DNA of 39,553 bases, taken from an uncultured Clostridia bacterium. GTDB taxonomy: Bacteria > Bacillota > Clostridia > UBA1381. Shown one piece after another: positions 31,560 through 39,553 of this stretch (position 1 is its first letter; each line of letters starts with the position of its first letter). The translations under genes and the position numbers were made by a program. The stretch is taken from contig CAJTUY010000016.1 of the NCBI GenBank assembly GCA_910579415.1, positions 1 to 39,553 on the forward strand, given 5' to 3'. Below the pieces are notes generated by a model. It made no database searches and was not told the DNA's origin. It saw only the letters and a program-made list of their open reading frames with translations.

Positions 31560-31565
31560 TTTACT

Positions 31566-31593
31566 ATTATAGCATATTTTTTCCAGTTTTCAA
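31566..31593 (-). promoter_or_regulatory. Sigma-A promoter of noc
   Basis: Minus strand TTGAAA (31593-31588), 16-base spacer, TATAAT (31571-31566) with an extended TG, 45 bases past rsmG. Confidence 0.75.
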
Positions 31594-31637
31594 GAGGTTT
31601 TGTATTACATTTTCCGACATATGATGATATTATTTTC

Positions 31638-32366
31638 TTATTTTGCCATATTATAGCATGTTCCGATAGGAGTTTTTGTCGCAATACCCGATTTTCTCGG
31701 ATATTTCAGCGGAGTTTGTCCTACTTTTTTTATAATAATTATTTTGTGTTTTAAATCAGTGAACGGAATATCAGCTTCCATAACGTCCTCAATTTTTCCG
31801 CCGAGAATTTTAACTGCTCGGCGAGCATCATTTAATTCCGCATCTGCAAGAGGACCTTTAAGCGCAAGAAAATATCCTCCCTGCTTTAAAAACGGTATAC
31901 ACCATTCGCTAAGCACCGAAAGTCTTGCTACCGCGCGTGATACTACCGTATCAAACTGGCCCCGATACTGTCTGTTGCGTCCTCCGTCCTCCGCGCGTGC
32001 GTGAACTGTTTCCACATCATCAATGCCAAGCCTTTCGCACAAATCGTTTAAAAAAACAATGCGCTTGTTAAGACTGTCAAGAAGCGTAAGCTCAATTTCA
32101 GGCTTCGCGATTTTTAACACTAGACCCGGAAATCCCGCTCCCGTACCGACATCGATTACCTTACCTTTAACAGCTCCGGTCTTAAAAGCCGTAAGACTGT
32201 CAAGAAAATGCTTCACTGCGATTCCTTCATCATCGGTTATTGCTGTAAGGTTTATTTTTTCATTCCATTCACGCAAAATATCAGCATATTTTATAAGTGA
32301 ATTTATCTGTCCTTCATCAAGCTGAATACCCAGTTTTTCACTTCCGTTTACAATTAGATTTTTCAT
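31638..32366 (-). CDS. rsmG: 16S rRNA (guanine(527)-N(7))-methyltransferase
   Basis: Methylates G527 of 16S rRNA in the 530 loop; loss gives low-level streptomycin resistance in other bacteria. The 242-aa enzyme has the family start INSLIKYADILREWNEKINLTAI, the SAM motif KVIDVGTGAGFPGLVLKI, LLDSLNKRIVFLNDLCERLG, and DTVVSRAVARLSVLSEWC. GAAAGGTTG precedes the ATG weakly. It usually sits with mnmG; here a GDSL gene and glmM are upstream instead and noc downstream. 120 bases containing repeat copy B separate it from the GDSL gene. Confidence 0.96.
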   Translation of the reverse strand: MKNLIVNGSEKLGIQLDEGQINSLIKYADILREWNEKINLTAITDDEGIAVKHFLDSLTAFKTGAVKGKVIDVGTGAGFPGLVLKIAKPEIELTLLDSLNKRIVFLNDLCERLGIDDVETVHARAEDGGRNRQYRGQFDTVVSRAVARLSVLSEWCIPFLKQGGYFLALKGPLADAELNDARRAVKILGGKIEDVMEADIPFTDLKHKIIIIKKVGQTPLKYPRKSGIATKTPIGTCYNMAK

Positions 32367-32425
32367 ATGTCAACCTTTCTGTATCAAGATAAGCAAACGC
32401 TGTTAAAATCGATTATATTGCCGTT

Positions 32426-32490
32426 TTGAACATCACAGTCGTACATGTGTACTTCAAGCTGTGAAAAATGGTGAGATAAGTGATTTTTAC
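32426..32490 (-). repeat. Dispersed repeat copy B
   Basis: Counterpart of 46-114: CGTACATGTGTACT (32440-32453), GAGATAAG (32473-32480) and GTGATTTTTAC (32480-32490). The GTAC/GTAC hairpin is here extended by TTGAA/TTCAA (32426-32430 with 32453-32457) around a 10-base bulge. A second hairpin GCTGT-AAAAAT with ATTTTT-ACAGC encloses the stop codon region of the GDSL gene. Confidence 0.5.
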
Positions 32491-33224
32491 AGCGTCTTAA
32501 GCCACTCATTCATTGGCTTTGCATAAATCTCGCGATACCCCTGCTCGTTCGGATGACAACCGTCACCGTCGGGACGGTCATTTGACGCAAAGTATAGCTT
32601 TTTCTGTTCCGCGTCACGTACATTTACGCCTGTTTCCTGATTATTCTGCGAATACAAATCAAGATACGGAACGGACCATTTATCACACACCGCCTTCATT
32701 CTCTCATAAAACGGTTCAAATTCAGCTTCCGCGTCATACGTAAACGGGTCGTGTATTATAACAAATCCTGCTTTACTCTCGGGATGTTCATTTCTTATCG
32801 TATAGAAAATACTCTCAACCGCGCCTGTTACAGTATCCTCATTATAGCCGCCGTCAAAGCTTTCAGTCATATCGCCTAAATCAACATGCGCCCAGAAGTC
32901 ATTTATACCGCCCTCGACAATTATATAATCATACTCACCGTCAAGGTTCTCCGCCATATCTAAAATACACGGACGCGTACCGTCATCATCAAGCGTCCAC
33001 TGCGCATTTCTCGCAAAGGTCGCGCCGCCGCGACTTGTGTTCGTTACAGTCATGTTGTTTTCCTCGCCGATAATCTTTCCGTAACCGCCATGCCAGTTAG
33101 TGCCGTAGCTTATACTGTCGCCGATAAACGCGATGCTTTTACCTTCAAGCGGATTTGACGGCGTACCAACCGAACATGACGCCGACATCAGCGCCGCAAT
33201 AAATACCGAAACTATTCTATTCAT
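32487..33224 (-). CDS. SGNH/GDSL-family hydrolase, lipoprotein
   Basis: A 245-aa exported esterase-like protein. A short signal peptide ends in LMSASC, a lipobox with Cys 17. Block I is FIGDSISYG (catalytic Ser), the block II glycine lies in SRGGATFA, block III is VEGGINDFW, and block V is DGCHPNEQGY (Asp and His). Such enzymes deacylate polysaccharides, lipids or peptidoglycan; the substrate is not readable. Its ATG overlaps the glmM stop by one base (TAATG), so translation is coupled to amino-sugar precursor synthesis. It could act on cell-wall or capsular sugars (inference). Confidence 0.88.
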   Translation of the reverse strand: MNRIVSVFIAALMSASCSVGTPSNPLEGKSIAFIGDSISYGTNWHGGYGKIIGEENNMTVTNTSRGGATFARNAQWTLDDDGTRPCILDMAENLDGEYDYIIVEGGINDFWAHVDLGDMTESFDGGYNEDTVTGAVESIFYTIRNEHPESKAGFVIIHDPFTYDAEAEFEPFYERMKAVCDKWSVPYLDLYSQNNQETGVNVRDAEQKKLYFASNDRPDGDGCHPNEQGYREIYAKPMNEWLKTL

Positions 33225-34573
33225 TATCCTAATAACCTTTCTATAAGCTCTGCCAGTTCCTCTGCCTTCTTTGTTATGTACTCAACGTCCTTTCCCTCAA
33301 TCATAACTCTTACAAGCGGTTCTGTTCCCGAAGGACGGATAAGCACTCTGCCCTCGCCTGCAAATTCATCTTCAAGCGCGCTGCATGCGGCTGCAATTTC
33401 AGCATTATCCATATATGTATCTTTATTTTCAAGTCTGACAACTGCATTTCTCAATACCTGCGGCATAACCGTTACTATACTTGCTGCCTCACTTGCTTTA
33501 ATTCCTGTCTTTTTAAGCACTGCCAAAAACTGAAGCGCGCTTACAAGCCCGTCACCGGTCGTATTATGGTCAAGGAATATAATATGACCCGATTGCTCGC
33601 CGCCTATATTATAACCGTTTTTCAGCATTTCCTCCAATACATAACGGTCGCCGACCTTTGTACGCGGAATATTTATGCCAAGCTTTTCACCCGCCATAAA
33701 CAAACCGAGATTACTCATTACCGTAGCTACAAGCGTATTCTGCTTCAAAGTACCGTTATCGCGCATAAACTTTGCGCACACTGCCATAATCTGGTCACCG
33801 TCAATAAGATTACCTTTTTCGTCCACAGCCAGCATTCGGTCAGCGTCACCGTCAAACGCAAGACCTACGTCCGCGCCGATTGACGTTACATATGCCTGCA
33901 AGCTTTCCATATGGGTTGAACCGCACATATGATTTATATTTACGCCGTCTGGGGTGTTATGTATAGCCTCAACATTCGCACCCAGCTTATTAAGGGCTTT
34001 GAAAGCAGTTTCATAGCTTGCACCGTTAGCGCAGTCAACAGCTATTTTTAATCCGTCAAGACGGCAATCAATAGTCGATACCGCAAATGCAACATAATCC
34101 TCCACCGCGTTATGATTGGCGCTTACATAACCTACTCCGCCATGTGTCGGAAGCGAGTCAATCGTTTTTTCACCCAAAATATAGCTTTCAATTTCATTTT
34201 CGATAGCATCACTCAGTTTATAGCCGTCACCGTTAAAAAATTTAATACCGTTATATTCACAGGGATTATGCGATGCGCTTATAACTACGCCTGCGTCAGC
34301 TTTATAAAAACGCGTCAGATACGCAACGGCAGGCGTAGGCACCACTCCAAGCGGAATTACCTTTGCTCCCATTGAACAAAGTCCCGCAGTTAAAGCCGCT
34401 TCAAGCATATCTCCCGATTTTCTCGTATCCTTGCCTATAAGTATTCTCGGACGTTTTGATGAATGCTTTGTCAGGACATACGCCCCGCTCTGTCCGGTCT
34501 TAAACGCAAGCTCCGCCGTAAGGTCCTTGTTTGCAATACCTCTTATTCCGTCAGTTCCGAATAGCTTTCCCAT
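33224..34573 (-). CDS. glmM: Phosphoglucosamine mutase
   Basis: Converts glucosamine 6-phosphate to glucosamine 1-phosphate for UDP-GlcNAc, peptidoglycan and other amino-sugar polymers. The 449-aa enzyme has the typical start KLFGTDGIRGIAN, catalytic Ser 101 in VISASHNP, metal loop AFDGDADRML (about 239-248), GEQSGHIIF as the sugar loop specific for GlmM, and RPSGTEPLVRVM at the end. GGAAGGAAG precedes the ATG. It has its own promoter. No glmS is nearby. Confidence 0.97.
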   Translation of the reverse strand: MGKLFGTDGIRGIANKDLTAELAFKTGQSGAYVLTKHSSKRPRILIGKDTRKSGDMLEAALTAGLCSMGAKVIPLGVVPTPAVAYLTRFYKADAGVVISASHNPCEYNGIKFFNGDGYKLSDAIENEIESYILGEKTIDSLPTHGGVGYVSANHNAVEDYVAFAVSTIDCRLDGLKIAVDCANGASYETAFKALNKLGANVEAIHNTPDGVNINHMCGSTHMESLQAYVTSIGADVGLAFDGDADRMLAVDEKGNLIDGDQIMAVCAKFMRDNGTLKQNTLVATVMSNLGLFMAGEKLGINIPRTKVGDRYVLEEMLKNGYNIGGEQSGHIIFLDHNTTGDGLVSALQFLAVLKKTGIKASEAASIVTVMPQVLRNAVVRLENKDTYMDNAEIAAACSALEDEFAGEGRVLIRPSGTEPLVRVMIEGKDVEYITKKAEELAELIERLLG

Positions 34574-34605
34574 TTTTCAACTTCCTTCCGATTTTTATTA
34601 CTGAT

Positions 34606-34634
34606 ATTTTACCATAAACCAAAACAAATGTAAA
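34606..34634 (-). promoter_or_regulatory. Sigma-A promoter of glmM
   Basis: Minus strand TTTACA (34634-34629), 17-base spacer, TAAAAT (34611-34606). Confidence 0.65.
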
Positions 34635-34638
34635 CTGT

Positions 34639-37203
34639 TTAATTACTTTCCAATATATCCCTTATTGCTTTTTCAGCGTCTTCCACTTCTTTTTTCAGCT
34701 CATTTGCGGACATTCTCACCGCACCTCCGCCAAGAATAATAATCTGTTCAAGGCTGTCGGAGGTAGCTACGCGTACACGATGTCCTCTGCTTAATTCATG
34801 AGTGGTTTTTTCAATATACATATCGGCAGTTTCCGCCTCTTTTGTATACACCACATTTATATTGTGGTATTTTTCAATACTTCCTGTATTACCCTTGACC
34901 TTATATGCGTCAAAAACCAATATGACCTCACACTGACGAAAACCCTGATAATTGCACAAAATATCAATAAGCCTGTCGCGCGCAGTCTGCAAGCTTACTT
35001 TTGCAAGCTTACTTAATTCCTCCCATGCAAATATTATATTATAGCCGTCAACAAGCAAATATTCCGGTCCTGACGGCAAAGGTTTTGCTTTCGGGTATTT
35101 TTTCTCTTTCGGAGCAGATTTTTTGACTGAATATGACTGCGCCCTGCGCGTAACCGCGCCATAGGTACGCTCAAAAATCTGCATAAGCTCTTTATCGTCC
35201 GCAACCGCATCCAGATAATGCTTTGCCCTCTGACGCGAGATTTCCTCCGTATCCTCCTCGTCCTTATCAAAGCTTATACCCTCAAGGTGCATATGGTCAT
35301 ATACCTCATTCCATTTTACATTATATCCTGCGCCGTGAGAACAGAATACAGAATCAGCAGGATTTTCAAGGTCAGTGTCAAAATTGTACCCCTTCCCGCT
35401 GATTACCTCCTCAGCATTATGACAGACATCATAGCCCTTTAAGATACAATTAAGCCTTCCGCGTCCGCTTGTATAACCGATAACGTCCTTTGTATAATCA
35501 CGCATAGCCGATACAGGCGCGCTTCCCGCAATTCTTGCCATATCGCCTATTGTTTCGGGCGGCTCAAACGTACCTCCCATTTGTGTAATATCGGTCATAG
35601 CGCGTCCGACACATTCAGTCGGTATTTCAAGATGAAATTCATAATACGGTTCTAATAATACGCTTTCCGCCATTGCCAGTCCCTGACGTACCGCGCGGTA
35701 CGTTGCCTGCCTGAAATCTCCGCCTTCGGTATGCTTCTGATGCGCGCGTCCCGACACGAGCGTAATTTTCATATCGGTAACAGGCGAACCTGTAAGCACT
35801 CCTATGTGCTGCTTTTCCTTTAAATGCGTCAGAATAAGCCTTTGCCAGTTACGGTCAAGAGAGTCCTTCGGACAATCCGATAAGAACTCAAGACCGCTGC
35901 CGCGCTCGGCAGGTTCAAGCAATAAATGTACCTCCGCATAATGACGGAGCGGCTCATAATGACCCACTCCTTCAACAGGAGCGCTGATTGTTTCCTTATA
36001 CGCTATTGAGCCGTGACTGAAATCCGCTTCAAAACCAAACCTCTCACGTATTACGCGTTCTAATATTTCAAGCTGTACTTCACCCATTACCTGAGCATGA
36101 ATTTCCTGTAACTGTTCACTGTAAATTATATGAAGCTGAGGGTCTTCCTCTTCAAGCTGCCTCAGAGCCGTGAGCGCAGAAGTTACATCAGTACCGTCCT
36201 TTAAATCAATACGGTATGTCAGTACGCTTTCCAAAACAGCCTGCTTTGCATCAGGAATATTTCCTATTCCCTCACCCGGATATGTTTTTCTTAAACCTGT
36301 CACGGCGCAGACTTCGCCTGCAAACACTTCGTCCACTGTTTTATATTTCATTCCCGAATAAATACGGATTTGATTTACCTTGTCCGTCCACTCCGCCTTT
36401 TTATTTCCCTGAAGCTCCATCTTTACTTTAAGACTTCCGCCCATAATCTTCATATGGGTAAGACGCATGCCGTCCTCATCCTCAGATATTTTAAAGACAC
36501 GCGCACCGAGATTATCATCATAGATTGCGCGGCGTGTGTATAAATGAAGTCCGTCAAAAAATTCCTTAACGCCGTCAAGCTTTAGAGCCGAGCCGAAAAA
36601 GCACGGAAACACGTCACGTTTTGCAACAGCATTTCGTATATCGTCCGTTTTAACTGTACCATTCTCCAAAAAACTGTTCATAATCGCTTCATTCTGCATC
36701 GCAAGTGCATCAAAAAAATCCGCGCTTTCTCTATCCGCGCTAAAATCAATACACCCGTCCGACAGACGATATTTAAGCTCGTTCATTACAGCGTCACGGT
36801 CAACAAAAAGGTCGGTCTTATTCACAAAAATAAAGGTAGGAACATTATAGCGTTCAAGAAGCCGCCACAGCGTTTCTGTGTGGTTCTGTACACCGTCCGT
36901 ACCGCTTATCACAAGTATTGCATAATCAAGCACACTAAGTACCCGCTCCGCTTCAGTCGAAAAATCAACGTGACCGGGCGTGTCAAGCAGAGTAAAATAA
37001 GTATCCTGATACTGCATAACAGCCTGCTTTGAAAAAATCGTGATACCTCTGTCACGCTCTATTTCGTTTGTATCCAGAAACGCATCGCGGTGGTCAACCC
37101 TGCCAAGACGCCGCAGAGTGCCTGTGGTATAAAGAAGCCCTTCTGAAAGCGTTGTTTTACCCGCATCTACATGCGCGAGTATACCTATTACAAGTCTGTT
37201 CAT
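34639..37203 (-). CDS. EF-G/TetM-like ribosomal GTPase fused to a Rae1/YacP-like NYN nuclease domain
   Basis: An 854-aa fusion. Residues 1-~650 follow the ribosomal-protection (TetM/TetO/OtrA) plan of EF-G. G1 is AHVDAGKTT (10-18), G2 RGIT (52-55), G3 DTPGHVD (74-80), G4 NKTD (128-131) and G5 SAL (206-208); domains II-V follow. The domain IV loop that displaces tetracycline in TetM (YSPVSTPADF) is replaced by HQKHTEGGDF (about 489-498), so tetracycline resistance is not supported. After a lysine/proline linker (about 695-713) comes an NYN/PIN-like domain starting LLVDGYNIIF (about 717), with acidic residues near 720, 766, 795 and 817. It resembles Rae1 (YacP), which cuts mRNA in the ribosomal A site. 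Related fusions occur in other Clostridia databases as unnamed translation GTPases; the joint function is inferred. Confidence 0.85.
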   Translation of the reverse strand: MNRLVIGILAHVDAGKTTLSEGLLYTTGTLRRLGRVDHRDAFLDTNEIERDRGITIFSKQAVMQYQDTYFTLLDTPGHVDFSTEAERVLSVLDYAILVISGTDGVQNHTETLWRLLERYNVPTFIFVNKTDLFVDRDAVMNELKYRLSDGCIDFSADRESADFFDALAMQNEAIMNSFLENGTVKTDDIRNAVAKRDVFPCFFGSALKLDGVKEFFDGLHLYTRRAIYDDNLGARVFKISEDEDGMRLTHMKIMGGSLKVKMELQGNKKAEWTDKVNQIRIYSGMKYKTVDEVFAGEVCAVTGLRKTYPGEGIGNIPDAKQAVLESVLTYRIDLKDGTDVTSALTALRQLEEEDPQLHIIYSEQLQEIHAQVMGEVQLEILERVIRERFGFEADFSHGSIAYKETISAPVEGVGHYEPLRHYAEVHLLLEPAERGSGLEFLSDCPKDSLDRNWQRLILTHLKEKQHIGVLTGSPVTDMKITLVSGRAHQKHTEGGDFRQATYRAVRQGLAMAESVLLEPYYEFHLEIPTECVGRAMTDITQMGGTFEPPETIGDMARIAGSAPVSAMRDYTKDVIGYTSGRGRLNCILKGYDVCHNAEEVISGKGYNFDTDLENPADSVFCSHGAGYNVKWNEVYDHMHLEGISFDKDEEDTEEISRQRAKHYLDAVADDKELMQIFERTYGAVTRRAQSYSVKKSAPKEKKYPKAKPLPSGPEYLLVDGYNIIFAWEELSKLAKVSLQTARDRLIDILCNYQGFRQCEVILVFDAYKVKGNTGSIEKYHNINVVYTKEAETADMYIEKTTHELSRGHRVRVATSDSLEQIIILGGGAVRMSANELKKEVEDAEKAIRDILESN

Positions 37204-37234
37204 TTTTATCTGCCTATCTTTTATATTTTTAGTT

Positions 37235-37264
37235 ATTTTACCATATCTTTATTATTTTGTCCAA
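37235..37264 (-). promoter_or_regulatory. Sigma-A promoter of the GTPase-NYN gene
   Basis: Minus strand TTGGAC (37264-37259), 18-base spacer, TAAAAT (37240-37235), 32 bases before the start. The gene is transcribed alone; glmM downstream has its own promoter. Confidence 0.6.
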
Positions 37265-37283
37265 TGTATTATAATTTACATAT

Positions 37284-37309
37284 AAAAAGGCACTCATAGA
37301 GCGCCTTTT
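37284..37309 (-). terminator. Terminator after the PL11 gene
   Basis: Minus strand GGCGCTC, TAT, GAGTGCC (one G-U pair), then TTTTTAT, directly after the stop at 37315. Confidence 0.8.
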
Positions 37310-37314
37310 CGTAT

Positions 37315-39553
37315 TTAATTTCCCAAAACCGCAATTTCACTGATATGACAGTAGTTCTTTTTAGGGTCTGTCGCGCCGTCACCGCTGTAACGGATATAAC
37401 GCGCCTTTACCGTTTCGGGGAACATATATTTTTCAAATTCCTCTGTTTCTCCGCTGTTCTGTGTTTTTGGCAAAGCCGTTTTCCATGTTATCTCGTCGTC
37501 CGAATATTCAATGCTGAACGGATAAATTCTTTCATGTCCCTTCCACATTGCAATGGCAATGCCCGAAACGTCTTTGCTTTCGCCTAAATCAAGTGTCAGC
37601 GTATTTGCTCCGAATGCTGACCATCGTGTTGTTATGTCAAGGTCAACCGCGCCGGTTTCGATATTTCCGTCATTGTCGCTCGCGTCAACCGCGAAAACAT
37701 CAAGCTGATTGTCGTAATACTTCTCGCCTATACCGTTTATAGCTACAATTTCAATCTTCTCAGGTACGGGAGCATTTTTAATTTCTGCCTTTCTTTTGTC
37801 AGCATTTTCGGCAGTCATTGTCGGGTGAAGGTCGCTTATCACAACTGAAGAATTTTCTCCGGTAATTATCGGCTGAAAGTCATATATTACGATAAGTCCG
37901 TCATTGTAATAAACCAACTTGCTGAGTGCCTCAGCGATTACGCGTAAGGGAACCATTGTGCGGTCGTTCATAATAACGGGCGCAGTGTCCATTTCTTTTG
38001 TGGTCTGGTTTACGCCATAGCTTGTTGAACCGATTTGCATTGAAATATCAACACCGTCAGCGAGAATGGTAGCTATTTTATTATCACCGTCCCAATAGAC
38101 CTCAGCACCAAACGCTTCCGATATAAAGCGAAGCGGAACAAGTGTTCTGTCATTTTCATCAAGGTATGGCGTAACGTCCGTACTGTCGTTGTCCACGCGT
38201 TTCGGGACACCGTTTACAATTGCTGTCGGACAGTCAAGTGCCAGTTCAACCTTCTCGCCCGAATACAATTCCTCAATGTTCCAAGCCTTGTTTACCTTTG
38301 CAATTTCCCTTACCCTTTCAAGGTCAGGATTCTTCTCGCCGTTTACCGTAATCTGCGGCACGGGAACAGTTTCCGTATCGTAGCCAAGATAGTAGCTCAG
38401 ATGCGCGGGCTGATTATAGCAATCGTTCTGATATGCGACGTGCATCCTGTACTGAATGTCGTGCATAAGCGTCGGCAGCTTGTAGCTTGTCGGAGTAGTT
38501 GTCGTATAAATTCTGAGCGCGCTGCCGTCCTTTAGCGGATACACAACCTCCTCGCGCCAGTCACCGAACAGGTCAGCTGTAAGCGATGGATTTGCTTTTG
38601 TACTGTTTATTGAGGTACAGCCCGACGCGGTAAATATTGTTTCTGTTTTGTTCTTTTCACCATTCCACTTACTTATATAAATATCATTCTGAACTTCACG
38701 TCCCAAATCGCCGTCCCACCAACAAAGGAAATTTGCAGGCATTGTGTAATTTGTTGAAATTACAGTACCGTCAGCCGCAGTAAGCACTCCTGCCGCAGAC
38801 CATCCCTCACAGCCCTTATAGTTCGGGTCAATATCAGCCGCCGTTCCGCGTCCGTTGTCGTTGCCTGTATTTGCGCCGTAGAGGATTTCACCCGTACGCG
38901 CATCACGCATTTCATAGCCGTAATCGGAACCCGAATCCTCGTGGCATGAGTATACTTCAAGACCCGGTCTTGAAGGGTCGAGATCGGCAACGTGCTGAGC
39001 GTCGCCGTGTCCGAGTCCTGTCGAATACATCGGCTTACCGTCATTATCAACCGCAAGCGAGCCGTAAATAAGCTCGTCGCAGCCGTCATAGTCAACGTCC
39101 GCCGCCGACATAGAGTGGTTGCCCTGTCCTATGTACTGATTATTGTAATCCATTGTGTCAAAACGCCACTTCTGAACTATTTTTCCGTCTATCAGGTCGT
39201 AAGCCGCCATAACGGTTCTTCCGCCCGTATCACCGTCAGGACCCGTATAATAACCGCGGCAAAAAACCATACTCGGACGTGTGCCGTCAAGATACGCTAC
39301 AGCCGCAAGATAACGCTCAGAGCGATTACCCGTTTTATCGCCCCAAGTGCTTACGTCCCATTTTCTGCCGTCCTCTGTCTTACCTGTAGTCTGAGGGTCA
39401 TAAGGAACAGTGTCGATAACGCTGCCGTCCTCGCCCTTGAATACTGTAAGATACAGCGGACCCTGTAGGTTTTTTCCATCATTTAATACAGAGTAATTTT
39501 TGTCCTTTTCACCGATTACAGTTCCGTCACCAGCAATTGTACAGTCCGCTGTA
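37315..39553 (-). CDS. Rhamnogalacturonan lyase (PL11) with copper-amine-oxidase-N and F5/8C domains, N-terminus cut
   Basis: Partial: the frame stays open to the window edge, giving at least 745 residues. The first ~400 visible residues are a PL11 beta-propeller (YLAAVAYLDGTRPSMVFCRGYY, WRFDTMDYNNQYIGQGNHS, DYDGCDELIYGS, LFGDWREEVVYP, LMHDIQYRMHVAYQNDCYNQPAHLSYYLG), which cleaves the rhamnose-galacturonate backbone of pectin outside the cell. Next, about 450-560, are two half-repeats of the Cu-amine-oxidase-N type (LVPLRFISEAFGA, MVPLRVIAEAL). The last ~140 residues are a discoidin/F5-8 type C carbohydrate-binding domain (TTRWSAFGANTLTLDLG, ARYIRYSGDG). The signal peptide lies outside the window. 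Confidence 0.92.
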   Translation of the reverse strand, partial: TADCTIAGDGTVIGEKDKNYSVLNDGKNLQGPLYLTVFKGEDGSVIDTVPYDPQTTGKTEDGRKWDVSTWGDKTGNRSERYLAAVAYLDGTRPSMVFCRGYYTGPDGDTGGRTVMAAYDLIDGKIVQKWRFDTMDYNNQYIGQGNHSMSAADVDYDGCDELIYGSLAVDNDGKPMYSTGLGHGDAQHVADLDPSRPGLEVYSCHEDSGSDYGYEMRDARTGEILYGANTGNDNGRGTAADIDPNYKGCEGWSAAGVLTAADGTVISTNYTMPANFLCWWDGDLGREVQNDIYISKWNGEKNKTETIFTASGCTSINSTKANPSLTADLFGDWREEVVYPLKDGSALRIYTTTTPTSYKLPTLMHDIQYRMHVAYQNDCYNQPAHLSYYLGYDTETVPVPQITVNGEKNPDLERVREIAKVNKAWNIEELYSGEKVELALDCPTAIVNGVPKRVDNDSTDVTPYLDENDRTLVPLRFISEAFGAEVYWDGDNKIATILADGVDISMQIGSTSYGVNQTTKEMDTAPVIMNDRTMVPLRVIAEALSKLVYYNDGLIVIYDFQPIITGENSSVVISDLHPTMTAENADKRKAEIKNAPVPEKIEIVAINGIGEKYYDNQLDVFAVDASDNDGNIETGAVDLDITTRWSAFGANTLTLDLGESKDVSGIAIAMWKGHERIYPFSIEYSDDEITWKTALPKTQNSGETEEFEKYMFPETVKARYIRYSGDGATDPKKNYCHISEIAVLGN

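Noticed and set aside
31436..31624. Plus-strand ORF over the noc leader
   Set aside because: No ribosome site, no recognisable product, and it is opposite the promoter and stems of noc.
31380..31640. parS or Noc-binding site near noc
   Set aside because: No TGTTTCACGTGAAACA-like or ATTTCCCGGGAAAT-like sequence was found there or elsewhere in the window by eye.
34639..37203. Tetracycline resistance gene (tetM/tetO class)
   Set aside because: The GTPase part matches the class, but the domain IV loop that contacts the drug site in TetM is not conserved, and a nuclease domain is fused to the C-terminus.
1..39553. tRNA or rRNA genes, CRISPR arrays, insertion sequences
   Set aside because: Scanned for tRNA T-loop words, regularly spaced repeats and transposase motifs; none convincing.

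Overview
The window reads as chromosome of a low-to-moderate GC, spore-former-type Clostridia (Bacillota). The evidence is the archaeal-type phosphoglycerate mutase, a YtvI-type permease, DegV, TrmL, Noc next to rsmG, a ClpE-type unfoldase, DUF1540 and DUF4179 proteins, strong AGGAGG ribosome sites and sigma-A promoters with 16-18 bp spacers. A pectin lyase (PL11) carrying a copper-amine-oxidase-N type domain hints at a plant-fibre-degrading gut clostridium (Monoglobus-like), but that placement is inference.

Layout. 46-7100 (minus): one six-gene operon DUF362 ferredoxin, trmL, degV, apgM, ytvI-like, metG, ending in a hairpin terminator. 7120-9358: a small [2Fe-2S] protein divergent from an iron-sulfur-type flavoprotein and folC. 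9362-14194 (plus): rpmE, rpsO, pnp and pgcA, with structured leaders before rpsO and pnp. 14223-15310: an AT-rich accessory patch, an XRE repressor divergent from two unknown genes across a 33-bp perfect inverted repeat. 15345-17625 (minus): the panB-panC-panD operon with a long leader that ends in an attenuator-like terminator. 17646-21630: galE, a convergent lipoprotein, a HAD phosphatase and malQ. 21632-25221 (minus): a radical SAM protein, a 58-aa cysteine-rich DUF1540 protein and clpE. 25428-28477 (plus): small membrane ORFs followed by two tandem paralogous GT2 glycosyltransferases. 28520-30434 (minus): an ECF sigma factor with its DUF4179 partner. 30574-34573 (minus): glmM, a GDSL lipoprotein, rsmG and noc; noc has its own structured leader. 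34639-37203 (minus): an EF-G/TetM-like ribosomal GTPase fused to a Rae1/YacP-like NYN nuclease domain. 37315-39553 (minus, cut by the window edge): a PL11 rhamnogalacturonan lyase with accessory domains.

Most genes are housekeeping: translation, RNA decay, pantothenate, folate and cell-wall precursor synthesis, glycogen/maltodextrin and galactose metabolism. The most interesting items are the GTPase-endonuclease fusion, the panB and noc leader RNAs, the XRE operator locus, and a two-copy RNA-like repeat at the 3' ends of metG and the GDSL gene. All promoter, terminator and folding calls were made by eye; no search or folding program was run. No rRNA, tRNA, CRISPR array or transposase was seen. 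No gene-free stretch exceeds 300 bases; the two longest (17410-17705 and 25222-25427) are described under their leaders and promoters.
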